Shown: one piece after another, positions 16,085 through 24,068 of the stretch
Numbering within the stretch: position 1 is the first letter of the stretch
Layout of the letters: every line of letters begins with the position of its first letter
Assembly (NCBI GenBank): GCA_016282395.1
Contig: JAEEKL010000014.1
Coordinates: 1 to 34,835, forward strand
Source: Bacteroidales bacterium
GTDB taxonomy: Bacteria; Bacteroidota; Bacteroidia; Bacteroidales; WCHB1-69
Length of the DNA: 34,835 nt
Reading direction: 5' to 3'
Made by a program: the position numbers and the translations under genes
The notes under the pieces: generated by a model
What the model was told of the DNA's origin: nothing
Seen by the model: the letters and a program-made list of their open reading frames with translations, nothing else
Databases searched by the model: none

Positions 16085-16969
16085 ATGCAAATACGTTCCA
16101 ATCTGAATATCTGGTTCCGTTATTTGATGACTACCATTTCGCCGAAATGGACGATCAACCTGCTTTTCAGGCTATGCCACCATCGTAAGCCGGATCTTGA
16201 AAATCCGAAAACACTGGATGAGAAATTGCAGTGGATGAAATTGCATTACTACAAGGATAATGCGCTGGTTAAACAGTGTGCTGACAAGTGGAGAGTACGC
16301 GATTATGTGAAAGAGTGCGGTTTGGAGTCCATTTTGACGGAGGTGATTGCGTGCTATGATGACCCAAAGGAGATCCAATGGGAAAAGTTGCCCGAAAAGT
16401 TTGTGTTGAAGTGGAATTTTGGGAACGGCGGCAACGTGGTCTGCACGGACAAGCAACAGTTGGGCATTGGGCAGGCGGTACGGGAGTTGAGTCGTTTTCA
16501 GAAACTCAAGTTCCATTTATTGGCCGCGGAGCCCCAATATGACGTGGCGAAAAAGGTGCTTATATGTGAAAAATTCATTGAACCGGAACAAGGAGACTCG
16601 CCTGTGGACTACAAGTTTTACTGCTTCAATGGGGAAGCGAAATATGTGCTGTGCTGCATCGGGCGCCGGGAAAACCAAAAGCCGGCTTTCTATTTCTTTG
16701 ACCGTAATTGGCAGCTGCAAAGGCTTAACCGTCAGGGGAAAATGGCACCGGAAGGTTTTACAATCCCGAAGCCCGAAGGTATGGATGCGCTGTTTGAATT
16801 CGCCGAGACCCTTTCCAAGCCGTTCCCGTTTGTCCGGGCCGACTTCTATCTTGAACGCGGAAAAGCCTATTTCGGAGAGTTGACATTTACTCCAAGCGGC
16901 GGTTTTGATTATGGACGACTCCCGGAAAGCGACCTGCTTTTTGGCAGTATGGTGCAGTTAGATGTGTGA
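16085..16969 (+). CDS. TupA-like ATP-grasp protein of polysaccharide biosynthesis
   Basis: At 294 residues this matches the TupA-like ATP-grasp family, which occurs in capsule and exopolysaccharide clusters and is thought to ligate amino acids or similar groups to sugars. The family's opening region is seen in NPKTLDEKLQWMKLHYY. A nucleotide-binding segment KFVLKWNFGNGGNVVC starts near residue 105, DYKFYCFNG near 173, and the metal-binding end is FVRADFYLERGKAYFGELTF. The substrate is not known. The stop codon TGA is also the first three bases of a heptamer array. Confidence 0.8.
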   Translation: MQIRSNLNIWFRYLMTTISPKWTINLLFRLCHHRKPDLENPKTLDEKLQWMKLHYYKDNALVKQCADKWRVRDYVKECGLESILTEVIACYDDPKEIQWEKLPEKFVLKWNFGNGGNVVCTDKQQLGIGQAVRELSRFQKLKFHLLAAEPQYDVAKKVLICEKFIEPEQGDSPVDYKFYCFNGEAKYVLCCIGRRENQKPAFYFFDRNWQLQRLNRQGKMAPEGFTIPKPEGMDALFEFAETLSKPFPFVRADFYLERGKAYFGELTFTPSGGFDYGRLPESDLLFGSMVQLDV

Positions 16970-16994
16970 TGTATGACGTTTGATGTATGTTGTA
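16967..16994 (+). repeat. Heptamer array at the end of the TupA-like gene
   Basis: Four 7-mers in one phase, including TGATGTA twice; consensus TGATGTA. The first unit contains the TGA stop. The rest of the 111-bp spacer shows only a further two-unit run (TCTTACG, TCTTACT at 17041-17054). Confidence 0.65.
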
Positions 16995-17080
16995 GGATTT
17001 AAATGATGGTTGTAGTTATAGGCAACGATTTGCTCCAAAATCTTACGTCTTACTTTTTGAAATAACGAAAGTTAGATTAT

Positions 17081-19393
17081 ATGATAAAAAAGAATATGAA
17101 ACAGAAAATTGCGAATATATTGATGATGGTGGTGCTGTGTATGTCACCCTTGATGTTTCTACCATGGGTATATATGACGGTTATCTACTATATCGCCCGC
17201 TATGCGATTATGTTGATGACGTTGGCGGTCTTTACCCTCACTTTCTCGCTGACACGCACCTTGTCGGCGCGATTTGTGCGGCTTCTCGTTCTGGCCATCC
17301 TTTGCATGTCACCTTGTATTTTGTTCCTGCCCATGGAGTTGACGGACATTTTCCAGCTCGTTGTCACCTTAATCACTATCACGATTGGAATGAGCTTGCA
17401 ATGGGATGAATGTCGTTGGATGAACATCTGTTACTATTACACCATTTGTGTGGTGGCAGTCATTCTTTGCAATGCTATTTTCTACGCTGGCGGTTTGTAT
17501 GTCCCTGAGCATTACATGTTTGACGAAGGGAAGAACCAAATCGGGGCTATGGCAGCCATCGGGGCGACCGCCTGTTTCTATTTCGGAATGAAAATGCGGG
17601 ACGAGCGCACCTCCTTATGGGTGGTCAGTTTTTTGGCATTGCTGAGTTTAGTGCTGATTCGCGCCCGTTCGGATGTCTTCGCCCTGCTTGCCTGTGGTCT
17701 GTTGATTGTAGCGAAGGAAGCGGACTTCAAATGGAAGTGGAATGCAAAAACATTCCTGACTATTATCGGTATTGTGCTGATTGGGGTGATTGTTTACACC
17801 GGTTTCATCAGCGATGAATTGCATACGTTTATGTTTGGTGGGAAAAACGGCAACAGTATCAATGAGATAACCACAGACCGATGGGAGCGGAATCAACAAG
17901 GATTGGATATATTCATCCATCATCATTCCATGAATGATTTGAAAAATCCGATGAAGATACCGTTCATTCACAACTATCCACTTTTGCGACTTGCAAGATA
18001 TGGGCTTTTCTCATGGCCACTGCTTGTTTTCTATCTCTATTTCGGCATCAGTACGCTGATTGAAATTTTCAGGAGACGAAAATCCGAGATTCGTCAAGTG
18101 GGTTGGATAGTTTGCTGTATTTCGCTGATTATCAGTCTTGCGGAACCTAACTTCCCGTATGGTCCGGGATTGGTGCAGCTGCTCGCCTTCCTGTTGCTTG
18201 GATTCTCGCTCTCCACTTGCGAAAAAGTTCAACTATGCAAAGCGAATAAGAACGCAAACAAAGTGCTGCATGTCTGCAACGATTTCTTTTACAGCAAGGT
18301 GCATGCCAACTTATACCAAGAGTTGGACGATTTGGAGGTGGAGCAGGTGGTGTTTGCGCCGGTCAGAAAAACGACCCCTGAAGACAACCGTTTCGAGGGA
18401 AAGCATACAACATTTATATATGCGCACATTCTGAAACCTCTTCACCGCCTCTTCTTCTTCCATAAAGTGGAAAGAACGGTGCGAGAGATAGAAAAAACGG
18501 TTGATTTGGGGCAAATTTCGTGCATCCATGCCACTACCTTGTTCAGCGATGGTATGGTGGCGAGGGAGCTGCACCGGAAATATGGCATTCCCTATATCGT
18601 GGCGGTGCGTAACTGCGATGTGAACGCTTTTTTGCGCTATATGCCGCATTTGTGGTGGGTACATCGCGCCGTGCTTGAATCCGCCGCAAAGGTGGTATTC
18701 ATCACCCCAAATCTGCGTAATCGACTGCTGAAACATCCGACCCTTTGGAGGCTGAGAACTACTACAGCGGACAAATCTATTGTTATCCCGAATGGAATTA
18801 ACGAATTTTGGATCAATCATTTACATGCAGAAAAAAACAGCAAAAATCCGCATCGTTTGCTGTATGTCGGTATTTTCAACCGCAACAAAAACATTCCCCG
18901 AATGATACACGCTTTGCAAAACCTGCGTTCCGAAATTCCTGACTTGCATTTGGATGTGGCGGGTGACAGCGGTGACAATGAACAGCATGTTCTCGCTTTG
19001 ATGAAACAGCACGCCGACTGGATCACCTATCACGGAAGAATCACTGATTTGGAAGAAATGCGGTTATTGTACAGGGCCAACAGTGTATTTGTAATGCCCT
19101 CGAAATCAGAAACTTTCGGATTAGTCTATATTGAAGCGCTCTCCCAAGGTCTCTCTGTTCTATGGAGTCGGGGGGAAGCCATCGAAGGAATGTTCACAGA
19201 ATCGGTTGGTGAGCATGTCAATCCGTTGAAAAAGAGCGATATAGTAGCTGCGTTGAAAAGGCTGCTTCAGCATCCGGAATCCTACGAAACACTCCCTTCC
19301 AGCACCTTTGACACCTTCCGTTGGCGCTCCATCGCCCAACAGTATGTCTCCCTGTATGCCCATCTACGCAAGTTACAAGTCACTAATCACTAA
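17081..19393 (+). CDS. O-antigen polymerase-like membrane protein fused to a GT4 glycosyltransferase
   Basis: The 770-residue protein has two parts. Residues 1 to about 385 are a polytopic membrane region with about ten spans and one larger outward loop (about 245-300), like Wzy polymerases or O-antigen ligases. Residues about 390-770 form a soluble GT-B glycosyltransferase: VLHVCNDFFYSKVHANLYQ at the start, LYVGIFNRNKN near 593, and VMPSKSETFGLVYIEALSQG near 669-688 as the donor-binding motif. The joint (about 385) has no internal Met or stop, so it reads as a true fusion rather than two overlapping genes. The coupling of sugar transfer with polymerisation is inference. The last codons (VTNH and stop) are encoded by a heptamer array. 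Starts at 17081 or 17096 are both possible. Confidence 0.78.
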   Translation: MIKKNMKQKIANILMMVVLCMSPLMFLPWVYMTVIYYIARYAIMLMTLAVFTLTFSLTRTLSARFVRLLVLAILCMSPCILFLPMELTDIFQLVVTLITITIGMSLQWDECRWMNICYYYTICVVAVILCNAIFYAGGLYVPEHYMFDEGKNQIGAMAAIGATACFYFGMKMRDERTSLWVVSFLALLSLVLIRARSDVFALLACGLLIVAKEADFKWKWNAKTFLTIIGIVLIGVIVYTGFISDELHTFMFGGKNGNSINEITTDRWERNQQGLDIFIHHHSMNDLKNPMKIPFIHNYPLLRLARYGLFSWPLLVFYLYFGISTLIEIFRRRKSEIRQVGWIVCCISLIISLAEPNFPYGPGLVQLLAFLLLGFSLSTCEKVQLCKANKNANKVLHVCNDFFYSKVHANLYQELDDLEVEQVVFAPVRKTTPEDNRFEGKHTTFIYAHILKPLHRLFFFHKVERTVREIEKTVDLGQISCIHATTLFSDGMVARELHRKYGIPYIVAVRNCDVNAFLRYMPHLWWVHRAVLESAAKVVFITPNLRNRLLKHPTLWRLRTTTADKSIVIPNGINEFWINHLHAEKNSKNPHRLLYVGIFNRNKNIPRMIHALQNLRSEIPDLHLDVAGDSGDNEQHVLALMKQHADWITYHGRITDLEEMRLLYRANSVFVMPSKSETFGLVYIEALSQGLSVLWSRGEAIEGMFTESVGEHVNPLKKSDIVAALKRLLQHPESYETLPSSTFDTFRWRSIAQQYVSLYAHLRKLQVTNH

Positions 19394-19422
19394 TCACTAA
19401 TCACCAATCATACATCTTACGT
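19381..19422 (+). repeat. Heptamer array between the fusion gene and the GT2 gene
   Basis: CACTAAT three times, then CACCAAT, and two more degenerate units ending one base before the GT2 ATG at 19424. The array supplies the last codons and stop of the upstream gene. Confidence 0.75.
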
Positions 19423-19423
19423 C

Positions 19424-20425
19424 ATGTTATCTGTCATCTGTCCCATATACAACGAGGAAAGCCGTATTGAGGAGTGCATTTCGTCGATTCTTGCGCAGGA
19501 TTACCCCAAAGAGGATTTGGAGGTGCTCTTTGTGGATGGCCAAAGTAGTGACCATACCCGCGATATTATTGAAAAATATAGGCGAGAGTATTCGTTTATC
19601 CAGCTGTTAGACAATCCTAAAAGGATTGCCCCCGCTGCTTTGAACATCGGCATACGCGCCTCTTCTGGGGACGTCATCATGCGCCTGGATGCTCACGCAA
19701 AGTATCCTGACGACTATTTCTCTGTGTTAGTCGGCAAGTTGAAAGAAACGAAAGCAGATAATGTCGGGGGTGTTTGTGAAACATTACCGGCGATGGATAC
19801 GGCTGTGTGCCGCGCTATAGCCCATGCCATGAGCTCCCCGTTCGGGATGGGCAATTCCTATTTCAGAATCGGTTCTGACCGTGAGATGTGGGTGGATACG
19901 GTGCCTTTCGGCTGTTTCAGGCGGGAAATCTTTGACAAAATCGGTTTTTTCGACGAAGAGCTGGTGCGTAACCAGGATGACGAATTTAATGGTAGAATCC
20001 TGCGACACGGAGGGAGAATCTTGCTCCTTCCGCAGGTGGTGGTGGAGTATTTCGCACGGGATTCCCTGACTAAAACCGCCAAGATGTTTTTCCAGTACGG
20101 TCTTTTCAAACCGCTGGTGAACTACAAGTTGCAAAAACCGACAACCCTCCGGCAATTCATCCCGCCATCGTTTTTTGCGGGTCTTATTGCAGGAGGGCTG
20201 TTGAGCTTTTTTTCAAGAACGATAATGTGGTTGTTTGTTTCCGTAATAGCTCTTTATGTTCTCTGTTGCTTCATTTTTGGAAGAAACCAAGAACGTGTCT
20301 GGCCGGATATTTTATGGATGCCTTTCACCTATGCAACCATTCATCTCAGTTACGGGTGCGGCTACTGGATGGGAATCCTCAAGATGATTTCGCACAGGAA
20401 AATCTCCGTGCAGTCGAATCATTAG
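19424..20425 (+). CDS. GT2-family glycosyltransferase (ExoA-like)
   Basis: A GT-A fold glycosyltransferase. The N-terminus MLSVICPIYNEESRIEECI is the nucleotide-binding start. VDGQSSDHT near 38 and MRLDAHAKYPDD near 86 are the family landmarks, with DAH in place of the usual DxD, as in ExoA-like enzymes. The segment RNQDDEFNGRI near 186 is the catalytic region. About two C-terminal hydrophobic segments (about 240-295) suggest membrane attachment. The length of 333 residues is normal. It closes the plus-strand polysaccharide cluster and likely adds one sugar to the lipid-linked intermediate. The beta-barrel gene that follows is on the opposite strand, with a 49-bp gap. Confidence 0.88.
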   Translation: MLSVICPIYNEESRIEECISSILAQDYPKEDLEVLFVDGQSSDHTRDIIEKYRREYSFIQLLDNPKRIAPAALNIGIRASSGDVIMRLDAHAKYPDDYFSVLVGKLKETKADNVGGVCETLPAMDTAVCRAIAHAMSSPFGMGNSYFRIGSDREMWVDTVPFGCFRREIFDKIGFFDEELVRNQDDEFNGRILRHGGRILLLPQVVVEYFARDSLTKTAKMFFQYGLFKPLVNYKLQKPTTLRQFIPPSFFAGLIAGGLLSFFSRTIMWLFVSVIALYVLCCFIFGRNQERVWPDILWMPFTYATIHLSYGCGYWMGILKMISHRKISVQSNH

Positions 20426-20474
20426 TTTAGTGAACAATGGTTGATATAGCATCCTAATATCAGAATTCACACGT

Positions 20475-21041
20475 TTAGAACGTGTAGCCGACTTTGGCTT
20501 CGATGCCGCCGCTGAACTCTTTCACGTTCGGGAACGTGCGGAAGAAGAAACCGCCCGTGAAGGAAAACGCCTTCACACGGAAACCGCCGGCAATGGTGGA
20601 ATACAGCCCAATGCCGTGCTTGTTTTCCTCAACGTAATAGTATGTGGGATTGCCCCATGGGTCAAGGTTGTTGGGATCAAAATAGTCGTATTCGTTTGTC
20701 CAAAAATGGAAACCGACACCGGCTGCAATGTTGATGAGCGGTTTCAGCTTGCGGCCTCTGTCAAAATAGTGGCGGTAGTTGAGGAAAAGAGGAATTTCCT
20801 GGAATGTGCCGGAGTTTAGACCATAGCCGACACCGATGCCGATGTTGTCGGTCCCCTTGATGGAGATGCCGTTGATGAAAACGCCTGTCATGCCGGCGTT
20901 CTTTCCTACGAAAAAGCCATATTCGTTGATGAAATTGTAGGCGATTTTTTTCTCTTGTTGCTCCTGGGCGGATAGTGTGCCCAACCCGCAAAGGAAGGCA
21001 ATGAATAACACTGCCAAGCATTTTAATGAATTTCTTTTCAT
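20475..21041 (-). CDS. Outer-membrane beta-barrel protein
   Basis: A signal peptide (MKRNSLKCLAVLFIAFLCG, then LGTLSAQ) precedes 165 mature residues with alternating polar/hydrophobic strands and many aromatic residues (IGIGVGYGLNSGTF, LINIAAGVGFHFW). The protein ends in Phe (KVGYTF), the usual outer-membrane insertion signal. This fits a small 8-stranded porin-like barrel; no family name can be given with confidence. It has its own promoter and is convergent with the polysaccharide cluster. Confidence 0.75.
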   Translation of the reverse strand: MKRNSLKCLAVLFIAFLCGLGTLSAQEQQEKKIAYNFINEYGFFVGKNAGMTGVFINGISIKGTDNIGIGVGYGLNSGTFQEIPLFLNYRHYFDRGRKLKPLINIAAGVGFHFWTNEYDYFDPNNLDPWGNPTYYYVEENKHGIGLYSTIAGGFRVKAFSFTGGFFFRTFPNVKEFSGGIEAKVGYTF

Positions 21042-21065
21042 AATTTTTTAATTTTTTTGAGGCGG

Positions 21066-21073
21066 CAAAAATA
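21066..21073 (-). promoter_or_regulatory. -7 box (TATTTTTG) for the beta-barrel gene
   Basis: The minus strand reads TATTTTTG 24 bp before the ATG at 21041, in the GGCAAAAATACA context shared with other promoters here. The rest of the 285-bp divergent spacer holds no gene that I can support. Confidence 0.55.
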
Positions 21074-21296
21074 CATTTTTTTTGATAGCATATAAATCGG
21101 TTCTTCCCAATTGTCATGCACATGCCGTTATCTTGAACAACAACGAGTATTTGTTGATAATGTCACCGGAAGCCCGTTTCTCCGTTGGAGTGTATTTTTT
21201 TCTATTGATTTTTGAAAATGCAACGCTCTGTCTCACCCTTTTTTGTTCCTGTATCGTTTCACCACTTCGAAAATGCACAATTTTGTAACTTTTTTT

Positions 21297-21304
21297 TATT
21301 TTTG
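21297..21304 (+). promoter_or_regulatory. -7 box (TATTTTTG) for the small lipoprotein gene
   Basis: TATTTTTG lies 22 bp before the ATG at 21327, so the longer reading frame from 21243 is unlikely to be the real start. Confidence 0.55.
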
Positions 21305-21326
21305 CATCCTGAAAAAAAATACCGCC

Positions 21327-21734
21327 ATGTTTAAATACCTCAAAGAAAAAAAGCAAAAACTGCTCCGATTCTTGTTCGGATCGTTTTCTTTCACCGCGTT
21401 GATGTTCGCGTTTCAAGCATGTTATGGAGTGCCCGGACATCAGATGAAAGCCGTTATCCAAGGTAGAGTGTCCGATGCGGAAACTAATCAACCCATTGAA
21501 GGATTGATGGTTGCATCTGAATTACTCGATTTTGTAGATACCACAGACCATAATGGAGTTTTCTCTGCCACAGAGGTACGTTATATGTATGACAGAGAGT
21601 ATTTTCAATTTACTGTTAGAGACATCGACAGTACGGAGAATGGGCAATACGAGACTTTGGACACCACGGTTTATGGAGCGGATTTGACTCAACCACTACA
21701 ATTTAAGGTCAAGAAAGTCTCTGATGCTCAATAA
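21327..21734 (+). CDS. Putative lipoprotein, resembles the radical SAM-associated lipoprotein family
   Basis: From the ATG at 21327 the 135-residue protein has a basic N-terminus (FKYLKEKKQKLLRFLF), a hydrophobic stretch and Cys32 in FAFQACYG, a likely lipid attachment site although the lipobox is not perfect. Then YGVPGHQMKAVIQGRVSD and TNQPIEGLMV suggest a small carboxypeptidase-regulatory-like beta-sandwich. From memory, this arrangement matches the Bacteroidales lipoproteins that accompany a radical SAM enzyme; no such enzyme is in this window. The start is set by the -7 box at 21297. The function is unknown. Confidence 0.6.
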   Translation: MFKYLKEKKQKLLRFLFGSFSFTALMFAFQACYGVPGHQMKAVIQGRVSDAETNQPIEGLMVASELLDFVDTTDHNGVFSATEVRYMYDREYFQFTVRDIDSTENGQYETLDTTVYGADLTQPLQFKVKKVSDAQ

Positions 21735-21735
21735 C

Positions 21736-21770
21736 AGCCAAGAGCTAATAGCTAACAGCCAAAAGCCGTC
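21736..21770 (+). repeat. Heptamer array after the small lipoprotein gene
   Basis: Five 7-mers in one phase following AGCYAAN (for example AGCTAAT, AGCTAAC), starting one base after the stop codon. Shares 12-13 bp strings with the spacers at 12497 and 28193. Confidence 0.75.
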
Positions 21771-21811
21771 AATAAATCTATCTGAAGTGAAATCATAATA
21801 GAAAGTTTTTG

Positions 21812-21819
21812 TATATTTG
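21812..21819 (+). promoter_or_regulatory. -7 box (TATATTTG) for the aminotransferase gene
   Basis: TATATTTG lies 55 bp before the ATG at 21875 and matches TAnnTTTG; no clear -33 element. Confidence 0.5.
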
Positions 21820-21874
21820 CCACATAAAATAATAAAGCTATTTAACTGATTATCAACAAAATAACATAAAAATT

Positions 21875-23074
21875 ATGCCGAAAATTTCCCAAAAAGGTGC
21901 AAGCATGCAGTCTTCCCCTATCCGGAAGCTCGTCCCGTTCTCTGATGCCGCCAAAGCCCGTGGCATCCATGTCTATCATTTGAATATCGGTCAGCCCGAC
22001 ATCGAGACCCCGAAAGGAGCCCGCGACGCCGTGCGCAACGCCGACATCCCGGTGATTGCCTACAGTCACTCCGCCGGTAACATCAGCTACCGCAAGAAAT
22101 TGGTGGAATACTACCACAGCGTAGGCATTGAGATCACTCCCGATGAGATTATCGTCACCACTGGTGGCAGCGAAGGCCTCCTTTTCGCCTTCAACAGCTG
22201 CATGGATCCCGGCGATGAGATTATCATTCCGGAACCTTTCTATGCCAACTACAATGCCTTCGCCACGATGTGCGGCGTGGTGGTGAAACCCATCGTCTCC
22301 ACGATTGAGAACGGCTTCGCTCTGCCGTCCATCGAGGATTTCGAGAAGGTCATCACCCCGAAAACGAAAGCCATCATGATCTGTAACCCTAACAACCCCA
22401 CGGGTTACCTCTACTCTAAGGAGGAAGTCCTGAAGTTGGGTGAGATTGCCAAGAAACACGACCTCTTCCTCTTCGCCGATGAGGTTTATCGTGAATTCTG
22501 CTACGATGGCGCCCAGCATTTCTCCGTCATGGAGTTGACCGACATCGCCGACAACGTGGTGCTTTTGGACTCTGTGTCAAAACGTTACAGTGCATGTGGT
22601 GTGCGTGTGGGTGCCTTCATCACACATAACAAGGAGGTTTACAATACGGCTATGAAGATGGCGCAGGCCCGTCTGAGCCCGCCTTCCTACGGTCAGATCC
22701 TCGGCGAGGCCGCCGTTGACACCCCGAAGGTCTATTTCGACAGCGTCAACAAAGAGTATGTGGCTCGCAGAAACACCATCGTGAACGGTGTGAACGCCAT
22801 CCCCGGCTGTTTCGTCCCGATGCCGAAGGGTGCCTTCTACTGCGTTGCCCGTCTGCCCATCGACGACTCCGACCGCTTCTGCCGCTGGCTGCTCGAAGAC
22901 TTCAGCTACAACGGTGCAACCGTGATGTTCGCTCCTGCCACCGGCTTCTATTCCAAGAAGGGTCAAGGCGTTAATGAGGTGCGTATCAGCTACTGCCTCA
23001 ACGTTTCCGACTTGGAGAAAGCCGTCGAATGCCTCCGCGAAGCCTTGAAGGTCTATCCAGGCCGCACTAACTAA
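21875..23074 (+). CDS. Class I/II aminotransferase, aspartate aminotransferase-like
   Basis: A fold-type I PLP enzyme of 399 residues. The PLP-binding Lys is Lys236 in SVSKRYSACGVRVG. NPNNPTG at 171-177 and ADEVY at 201-205 are conserved cofactor contacts, and the C-terminal EVRISYC holds the substrate-carboxylate Arg. The sequence is close to aspartate aminotransferases of subgroup I-beta, but specificity (aspartate, prephenate or other) cannot be decided by eye. Codons are strongly biased to C-ending forms compared with neighbours, which suggests high expression. It has its own promoter, and the spacer after it is a long heptamer array. Confidence 0.9.
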   Translation: MPKISQKGASMQSSPIRKLVPFSDAAKARGIHVYHLNIGQPDIETPKGARDAVRNADIPVIAYSHSAGNISYRKKLVEYYHSVGIEITPDEIIVTTGGSEGLLFAFNSCMDPGDEIIIPEPFYANYNAFATMCGVVVKPIVSTIENGFALPSIEDFEKVITPKTKAIMICNPNNPTGYLYSKEEVLKLGEIAKKHDLFLFADEVYREFCYDGAQHFSVMELTDIADNVVLLDSVSKRYSACGVRVGAFITHNKEVYNTAMKMAQARLSPPSYGQILGEAAVDTPKVYFDSVNKEYVARRNTIVNGVNAIPGCFVPMPKGAFYCVARLPIDDSDRFCRWLLEDFSYNGATVMFAPATGFYSKKGQGVNEVRISYCLNVSDLEKAVECLREALKVYPGRTN

Positions 23075-23078
23075 TTTC

Positions 23079-23162
23079 GGCTGTTAGCTGTTGGCGAGTG
23101 ATTCGTATCTAAATGCTTAAAGCCAAAAGATAATGGCAAAAAGCTAAAAGCCATAATCGGTA
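23079..23162 (+). repeat. Twelve-unit heptamer array filling the spacer before the outer-membrane protein gene
   Basis: The entire 84 bp divides into twelve 7-mers in one phase; GGCTGTT and AGCTGTT open it, and AGCCAAA-like units (AGCTAAA, AGCCATA) close it, one base before the ATG at 23164. The middle units are more degenerate. Confidence 0.65.
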
Positions 23163-23163
23163 G

Positions 23164-24048
23164 ATGTCAAGTATGAATTATTCAGATCAGTTTATGATTT
23201 ATTTTAAGCATACCAGAAAAGATGTGGCAGGTCGTCGCCTGCTGCATCTTTTTCTCTTTTTGGCGGTGGTAATGTTTGTTTCAATGCCGAAAAACACGGT
23301 TGCGCAACGAAGCAAACCGGTCTATCAGACTGATTTTTCCAGCAAGGACTACATTGACACCGCCGCGCCGATGATTTGGTTAGACGCGCACATGGCCTAC
23401 CATTTCCCGATGGGCAATCTGCGTACCATGTTCAAGAACAATTTTGCTGTCGGACCGGGGTTTACGTTCAAGTCGAAATCGAATTGGACAGTTGGTTTCC
23501 ATTTCGATTACATGTTCAATGCGAATATGCGCGACCCGAATTTCTTCAACGGCACGCTTGCTAACGAAGACGGCATTGTCATTGACGGCAACGGGTTGGT
23601 GTCGCCGGGCGGCATCCGGGCGGAAGGCCGGTATTGGACCGTTCAGGCCGACATCGGGAAGATTATCCCCGTGGACCGTTGGAAAAACTCCGGCATTTGG
23701 ATTCGACTTGGCGGCGGCTACTTCAGTCATCGTTTACGCTTGGATGACTTCAGCCACCAATATCCCCAGCTGGACGACAACTACGCCAAGGGCTATGACC
23801 GTCGGTCGGGCGGCTTTGTTCTCAGCCAGTTTGTCGGCTACCAGTTTGTGCGCAAAAACCGCATGTTGAATTTTTTTATCGGAGTGGAATTCCAAGAGAT
23901 GTGGACCAGACCGAATCGAAACTATGTCTTTTTCGAAGGTCCCACAGCAGACATGCCGTACAAATTCAGCGGCTTGGTTGGATTCAAGGCGGGCTGGAAC
24001 ATCCCGTTGTACGAACGGAAAACAACGACCACGTTTTATTATCGATAA
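23164..24048 (+). CDS. Outer-membrane protein of unknown function, upstream of waaA
   Basis: The 294-residue product has a long basic N-terminus, then a hydrophobic signal segment (LLHLFLFLAVVMFVSM) ending near VAQ at 46-48. The mature part alternates hydrophobic and polar residues with many Gly and aromatic residues (WTVGFHFDYMFNAN, IWIRLGGGYFSHRL, FFIGVEFQEMW), typical of a beta-barrel. The end (FYYR) is not the classic Phe. It lies 20 bp before waaA, so it is probably co-transcribed with it. A later ATG (23194) would give a more usual signal peptide. No family name is claimed. Confidence 0.7.
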   Translation: MSSMNYSDQFMIYFKHTRKDVAGRRLLHLFLFLAVVMFVSMPKNTVAQRSKPVYQTDFSSKDYIDTAAPMIWLDAHMAYHFPMGNLRTMFKNNFAVGPGFTFKSKSNWTVGFHFDYMFNANMRDPNFFNGTLANEDGIVIDGNGLVSPGGIRAEGRYWTVQADIGKIIPVDRWKNSGIWIRLGGGYFSHRLRLDDFSHQYPQLDDNYAKGYDRRSGGFVLSQFVGYQFVRKNRMLNFFIGVEFQEMWTRPNRNYVFFEGPTADMPYKFSGLVGFKAGWNIPLYERKTTTTFYYR

Positions 24049-24068
24049 GACAATGAAGCGATGAAACG

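Noticed and set aside
17081-19393. The polymerase/glycosyltransferase fusion as two genes with a sequencing error
   Set aside because: The reading frame is continuous with no stop at the joint, and the second part has no Met near its start. A fusion is the simpler reading, although an assembly check is worthwhile.
20469-20485. Hairpin ACACGTT/AACGTGT at the convergent gene ends
   Set aside because: The stem is 7 bp with a 3-nt loop and partly inside the beta-barrel gene's last codons, with no T-tract. Not supported as a terminator.
21082-21288. Open frame in the divergent spacer before the small lipoprotein gene
   Set aside because: Its reading frame has no recognisable protein features, it covers two promoter regions and its composition resembles the rest of the spacer. 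Treated as non-coding.
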